Origin: Paenibacillus hemerocallicola
GTDB lineage: Bacteria; Bacillota; Bacilli; Paenibacillales; NBRC-103111
NCBI RefSeq assembly: GCF_006265175.1
Contig: NZ_VDCQ01000005.1
Span: 62,001-126,000 of the forward strand
Direction: 5' to 3'
DNA: 64,000 nucleotides
The notes under the pieces were generated by a model. That model worked only from the letters and a program-made list of their open reading frames with translations. It was not told the DNA's origin and made no database searches. Shown here in pieces: positions 60,900-64,000 of this stretch (its first letter is position 1; each line of letters starts with the position of its first letter). Both the position numbers and the translations under genes were made by a program.

Positions 60900-61889
60900 T
60901 CATTCCGTCAGCGCGGCGGTGGAGGGACGGACGATCAGCTCCGAAGGCAGCGTCTGGTCGTACCACTCGCACTCCTTCTGTTCGGTAGAGACGTCCAAGA
61001 GCAGCTTGATCGACTGCTCCGCCAATTGCTCAAAGCTTGGACCAACGGCCGTGATCGGGACATCCAGCAGCTTCTCCATCTCGGGCAGCGTCTCGTACGC
61101 TACGAGTGAAAAGTCCTCGGGAACGCGCAGCTTCAGCTTCCGGATAATTTGGATGAAAGGGAACAAATAACCGTGGCTGTCTACGATTACGGCGGTAGGT
61201 TTCGAGCTTTTGTCGTTATGGACCAGCAGCTTGGCGATGTGCTCTTCCGGCAGCTGGGCGTTATGAACGTTAATAAAATAATCGGGATCGTATTCGAGCC
61301 GATTTTCGAGCAAACCTAACGTGTACCCCATTAATTTGTCGGTTGCGACTCCGACGAACGCAATGCGTTTGTGCCCGAGCTCGGCCAGATGCCGAACCGC
61401 CTTCATGATCGCGTCCTTCCGGTCGACCGCCAAGCGGTGGGCTCCCTCAACGCTTCCTCCTCCTATAACTAGCATTTCGCCTTGAAATCGCTGCTTTTCC
61501 TGCAGAAACTCCAGGCTCGGCTTCCATCCGGTGCCGCACCAGTAAATGATTTTCTCCACCTGATGTTCGTTGAGCTGGCGCATCGCTTCTTCGGGCTTGG
61601 CGAACGATACGAGAATATAATAATCGCGGGAAGCGGCTTGACGTTGAATTTCGTTGCATAAATGGTTGAAGAACAGTCCGACCGGGGGATACCAAATAAT
61701 CCCGATGCTGTTGGCTTTCGTCCCCGATATCCGTTTGGCGGCAAGTCCGGCGGCATAATTCAATTCCTTCGCAATCGTGATAATTTTATGGCGGGTCGCG
61801 TCCTTGACGCCCGGCTCGTCGTTCAGCGCTCTCGATACGGTGGCGGTCGTTACGCCGGCCGCTAGGGCGATATCTTTTAAAGTAGTCAC
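60900..61889 (-). CDS. LacI family transcriptional regulator
   Basis: The 329-residue protein has an N-terminal LacI helix-turn-helix and hinge (TLKDIALAAGVTTATVSRAL, residues 3-22) and a periplasmic-binding-like effector domain (IGIIWYPPVGLFFNHL, RIAFVGVATDK, DFSLVAYETLPE). GTG at 61889 follows AAAGGGAG and gives the usual start; the frame extends to ATG 61907. Two operator-like palindromes lie upstream, between it and a divergent sugar-binding lipoprotein gene, which it probably controls. The inducer is unknown. It ends eight bases from spoIIM. Confidence 0.93.
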   Translation of the reverse strand: MTTLKDIALAAGVTTATVSRALNDEPGVKDATRHKIITIAKELNYAAGLAAKRISGTKANSIGIIWYPPVGLFFNHLCNEIQRQAASRDYYILVSFAKPEEAMRQLNEHQVEKIIYWCGTGWKPSLEFLQEKQRFQGEMLVIGGGSVEGAHRLAVDRKDAIMKAVRHLAELGHKRIAFVGVATDKLMGYTLGLLENRLEYDPDYFINVHNAQLPEEHIAKLLVHNDKSSKPTAVIVDSHGYLFPFIQIIRKLKLRVPEDFSLVAYETLPEMEKLLDVPITAVGPSFEQLAEQSIKLLLDVSTEQKECEWYDQTLPSELIVRPSTAALTE

Positions 61890-61980
61890 GGAGTTCTCCC
61901 TTTCCATATGGTCGCGAATCGACCTTATGTTCTCTCGTATATCATAGCATGAGATGGAAATAAAAAATAGTTGCGGAAAA

Positions 61981-61993
61981 TGTAACGATTACA
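61981..61993 (+). promoter_or_regulatory. LacI-type operator candidate (proximal)
   Basis: TGTAACGATTACA has perfect TGTAA/TTACA arms around a CG-containing centre, the usual LacI-family operator form. It lies 92 bases upstream of the lacI start codon, suiting autoregulation. Confidence 0.55.
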
Positions 61994-62161
61994 AATTGTT
62001 TTTATAAATTACGTAAAATACAACTTTACATTTTTTTGTAACGGATTTATTATGGGATAAGAAAGATGCGAAAGCGGTATAGGTTTCATGTTGTTCCGCG
62101 AAGCGGCTTTGCGTCTGAAATCACCGAATCATCATAGGCGAGGGAGGCTGGAAGCTCTAAA

Positions 62162-62175
62162 TGTAATCGCTTACA
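62162..62175 (+). promoter_or_regulatory. LacI-type operator candidate (distal)
   Basis: TGTAATCGCTTACA has the same TGTAA/TTACA arms with a four-base centre. It lies about 180 bases from the first site and 220 bases before the downstream promoter, allowing looping or control of an undetected divergent promoter. Confidence 0.5.
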
Positions 62176-62381
62176 AATACTTGCTGAAGTATAAATATTT
62201 CATCGATTTCAAGAAGTATTTTGCAAAGCGGAGTGCAAAATAAGCGATAAAATGTGCAAATACTTTAATTGGTATGGTTGCAATAATGTAGGTAGTTCAT
62301 CGGTTTGAATCAGGGAAATGAAAAGGGGGCGCCACAAATAAACGTGAAAACGGGAGCAACGGACGATTTGAAAAAAATGGG

Positions 62382-62410
62382 TTGCTCGAAATGGAAGCGG
62401 TTGCTATAAT
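62382..62410 (+). promoter_or_regulatory. Sigma-A promoter with embedded cre site
   Basis: TTGCTC (62382-62387), 17 bases, TATAAT (62405-62410). The spacer and the first base of the minus-10 spell ATGGAAGCGGTTGCT (62391-62405), which fits every position of the CcpA cre consensus WTGNAANCGNWNNCW. Binding there would block RNA polymerase, so the following transport gene is probably under carbon catabolite repression. Confidence 0.7.
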
Positions 62411-62781
62411 CTCCGTAAGGAATCATAATAGTAATCGATTGCCAATCCGGACGTCAACCCCAATGAGTGGTCGTTCATCGAAGCAAGGGTATTTCTCAAC
62501 CAATCTCGAGGAGGATTTTTGTTACGGGAATCGGATTTACGGTCGCTCGAGAAAATCGGCTGCAAGGAGGTGAACAAAAGTCAGACTTCGGGCCTCATAC
62601 TGCAAAGACGATCGACTTCGGACGTCCAGCTTGCATGAATCCTCATAATGAAAGCGGTTACGAATCGTAAGGGCTCAATGATTCTGTCCAAATTCGAATC
62701 CTGATAGACCTTTGGAAATCGATTGCTATCGCATCGGGCATTTAAGGAAAATCGGATATGAAATGATAAGGGGGATTTCTC

Positions 62782-64000
62782 TTGTTTAAAAAACGAATGA
62801 TGATGCTGCTCTCCTGTATAGTCGTGGCGGGGTCGCTGGCGGCTTGCTCGAATAGCGGAAGCGACGGCGGAAAGGCCGCGGATCCGGGAGACAAAGGAAC
62901 TTCGACGAAAGATATTACGAAAGATCCGGCGGAGGTCGTGTTCTATTCCAATAACGGCGATCCCGTGGAAAGCTTCGATTACCGGTTCGGCAACGCGCTT
63001 CGCAAAAAGTTTCCGAACTGGACGATCAAATATATTCAGCGGACGGGCGCGGGTACTCAGCTTAACGATTTGATCGCAAACGGCACGAAATTCGATATTT
63101 TCTTCCAATCGATCGGCAATTTCGAATCGAACGCCTTCCCGGCGGGCATTCAATACGATATGACCGATATGATCAAAACCCACAAAATCGACTTGAACCG
63201 ATTGGACCCGACCGTAGTCGATGCGGTTAAGCAAGCGTCGGGCGGCAAGTTCTACGGGCTGCCGGTGTTCACGAGCAATCTGGTGCTCTATTACAACAAA
63301 TCGCTCTTCGACAAGTTCGGGGTCGCATATCCGAAGGACGGCATGGCATGGAGCGAAATGGTCGAGATGTCCAAAAAGCTGACGCGGAACGACGGCGGAA
63401 CGCAATATTTCGGCTTTACCCATTCGCCTACCCATACGATAAGGATGAATCCGATGTCGATCCCCGATGCGGACATGACGAACGATACGCCTACGATCAA
63501 TAAAGACGAGCGTTGGAAAAAATATTTCCAAGCTTATTATTTGGACCCGATGCGCGTTCCCGGTTACCTCGACGGCATTAAGAAAATCAACAAAATTCCG
63601 GATATCAATATGTTCGTCAAAGATCAGACCGTAGGCATGTTCGGCTATTTGTCCAGCCTGATCTATGTTTGGGAGCAAGAGCTGAAATCGCTCAACTGGG
63701 ATATCGTCTCGCTTCCGACGGTAGACAAAGGAATCGGCTCGCAATCTTACCCGGCTTATTTCGGCATGACGAACATGGCACGCAACAAAGAAGCGACTAT
63801 GGAAGTGCTCAAATATATGATTTCCGACGAATTCCAGACGGAGATGGCGCGCAAAGGCATCATGCCGGTGCTGAACAACGAAACGGTCAAGAAAGAGCTC
63901 GGCAAAGAATCGCCGTACAAGGACAGAAACTGGAATGCGGTGTTCTTCAACAAGTTCGCGACGATCCCTCCGAAAGCGGGCTACGATACCGATCTCGTCA
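62782..64000 (+). CDS. Sugar ABC transporter substrate-binding lipoprotein, 3'-truncated by window edge
   Basis: A TTG start at 62782 follows AAGGGGGA. The protein begins MFKKRMMMLLSCIVVAGSLA with a lipobox LAAC at about residues 19-22, so it is a secreted lipoprotein. The mature part is a cluster-B extracellular solute-binding fold (VVFYSNNGDPVESF, FDIFFQSIGNF, GLPVFTSNLVLYYNKSLFDK). About 406 residues are seen before the window ends. With the LacI regulator and cre-controlled promoter it is the likely first gene of a carbohydrate import operon. The sugar is unknown. Confidence 0.9.
   Translation, partial: MFKKRMMMLLSCIVVAGSLAACSNSGSDGGKAADPGDKGTSTKDITKDPAEVVFYSNNGDPVESFDYRFGNALRKKFPNWTIKYIQRTGAGTQLNDLIANGTKFDIFFQSIGNFESNAFPAGIQYDMTDMIKTHKIDLNRLDPTVVDAVKQASGGKFYGLPVFTSNLVLYYNKSLFDKFGVAYPKDGMAWSEMVEMSKKLTRNDGGTQYFGFTHSPTHTIRMNPMSIPDADMTNDTPTINKDERWKKYFQAYYLDPMRVPGYLDGIKKINKIPDINMFVKDQTVGMFGYLSSLIYVWEQELKSLNWDIVSLPTVDKGIGSQSYPAYFGMTNMARNKEATMEVLKYMISDEFQTEMARKGIMPVLNNETVKKELGKESPYKDRNWNAVFFNKFATIPPKAGYDTDLV

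Larger units (their letters stand above)
61890..62781. other. Regulatory region between lacI and the sugar-binding lipoprotein gene
   Basis: No convincing gene lies in these 892 bases. The region is AT-rich near lacI and holds two LacI-type palindromes, a sigma-A promoter with an embedded cre site at 62382-62410, and then a leader of about 365 bases. That leader contains GAGGAGGA (62508-62515) and a perfect AAGGAGGTG (62564-62572) without good start codons. AATCGATTGC occurs twice (62433-62442 and 62717-62726). Confidence 0.6.

Noticed and set aside
62382-62573. A 63-codon frame starting at the promoter of the sugar-binding lipoprotein gene
   Set aside because: Its start is inside the promoter itself and it has no ribosome site.

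Overview
The window is about 64 kb of chromosome from a Gram-positive endospore former. The gene order tracks the Bacillus subtilis yqhQ-yqhR-aroQ(yqhS)-yqhT-efp-yqhV-spoIIIA-accBC-yqhY-nusB-folD-xseAB-ispA-dxs-yqxC-ahrC-recN-spoIVB-spo0A region, followed by yqzF-lpdV-bkd and nudF-yqxK-spoIIM. The moderately high GC content, frequent TTG and GTG starts behind strong AGGAGG sites, and accessory genes (a GH31-like/AraC fusion, LacI plus a sugar ABC lipoprotein, paired Gfo/Idh dehydrogenases) point to Paenibacillaceae (Paenibacillus, Cohnella or a relative). The genus is inference. I saw no rRNA, tRNA, CRISPR array, insertion sequence or prophage.

Layout. 1-6.2 kb: the end of a zinc ABC transporter (znuC partial, znuB), ccdA, spore photoproduct lyase, a NodB-type deacetylase, the manganese regulator mntR and a patatin-like esterase. 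6.3-11.3 kb: yqhQ, yqhR, aroQ, a PepP-type peptidase, efp and a PD-(D/E)XK-like nuclease. 11.5-15.4 kb, minus strand: aspartokinase, a DUF441 protein and comB/comA for sulfolactate, with a good sigma-E promoter on comA. 15.5-21.4 kb: yqhV and the complete spoIIIAA-AH operon. 21.6-37.2 kb: accBC, the Asp23/AmaP genes, nusB, folD, xseAB, ispA, dxs, tlyA, argR, recN, spoIVB and spo0A, the last with sigma-H and 0A-box signals.

37.4-43.4 kb is accessory. A GH31-like protein that has lost its catalytic carboxylates is fused to an AraC DNA-binding domain and faces two Gfo/Idh/MocA dehydrogenases. 43.5-48.4 kb carries a PrsA-like foldase, a Spo0E-like mini-protein, and a SteA / family-2 glycosyltransferase / MraY-like trio. 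48.5-53.6 kb encodes the branched-chain 2-oxo acid dehydrogenase. 53.7-60.9 kb holds a 31-residue Prli42-like mini-protein, a PepT-like peptidase, a Nudix/PurM-like pair, a DUF3866 protein, nudF, an endonuclease Q homologue and spoIIM. 60.9-64 kb has a LacI-family regulator and the start of a sugar-binding lipoprotein, separated by a regulatory region of about 0.9 kb.

Most genes serve sporulation (engulfment, the feeding-tube complex, the sigma-K checkpoint, the Spo0A master switch, spore UV repair, spore solutes) or basic metabolism (fatty acid, isoprenoid, folate and branched-chain acid pathways). The least expected item is the pseudo-glycosidase/AraC fusion, which looks like a glycan-sensing transcription factor derived from an enzyme. 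All assignments come from reading the sequence and recalling families; no database search was run.
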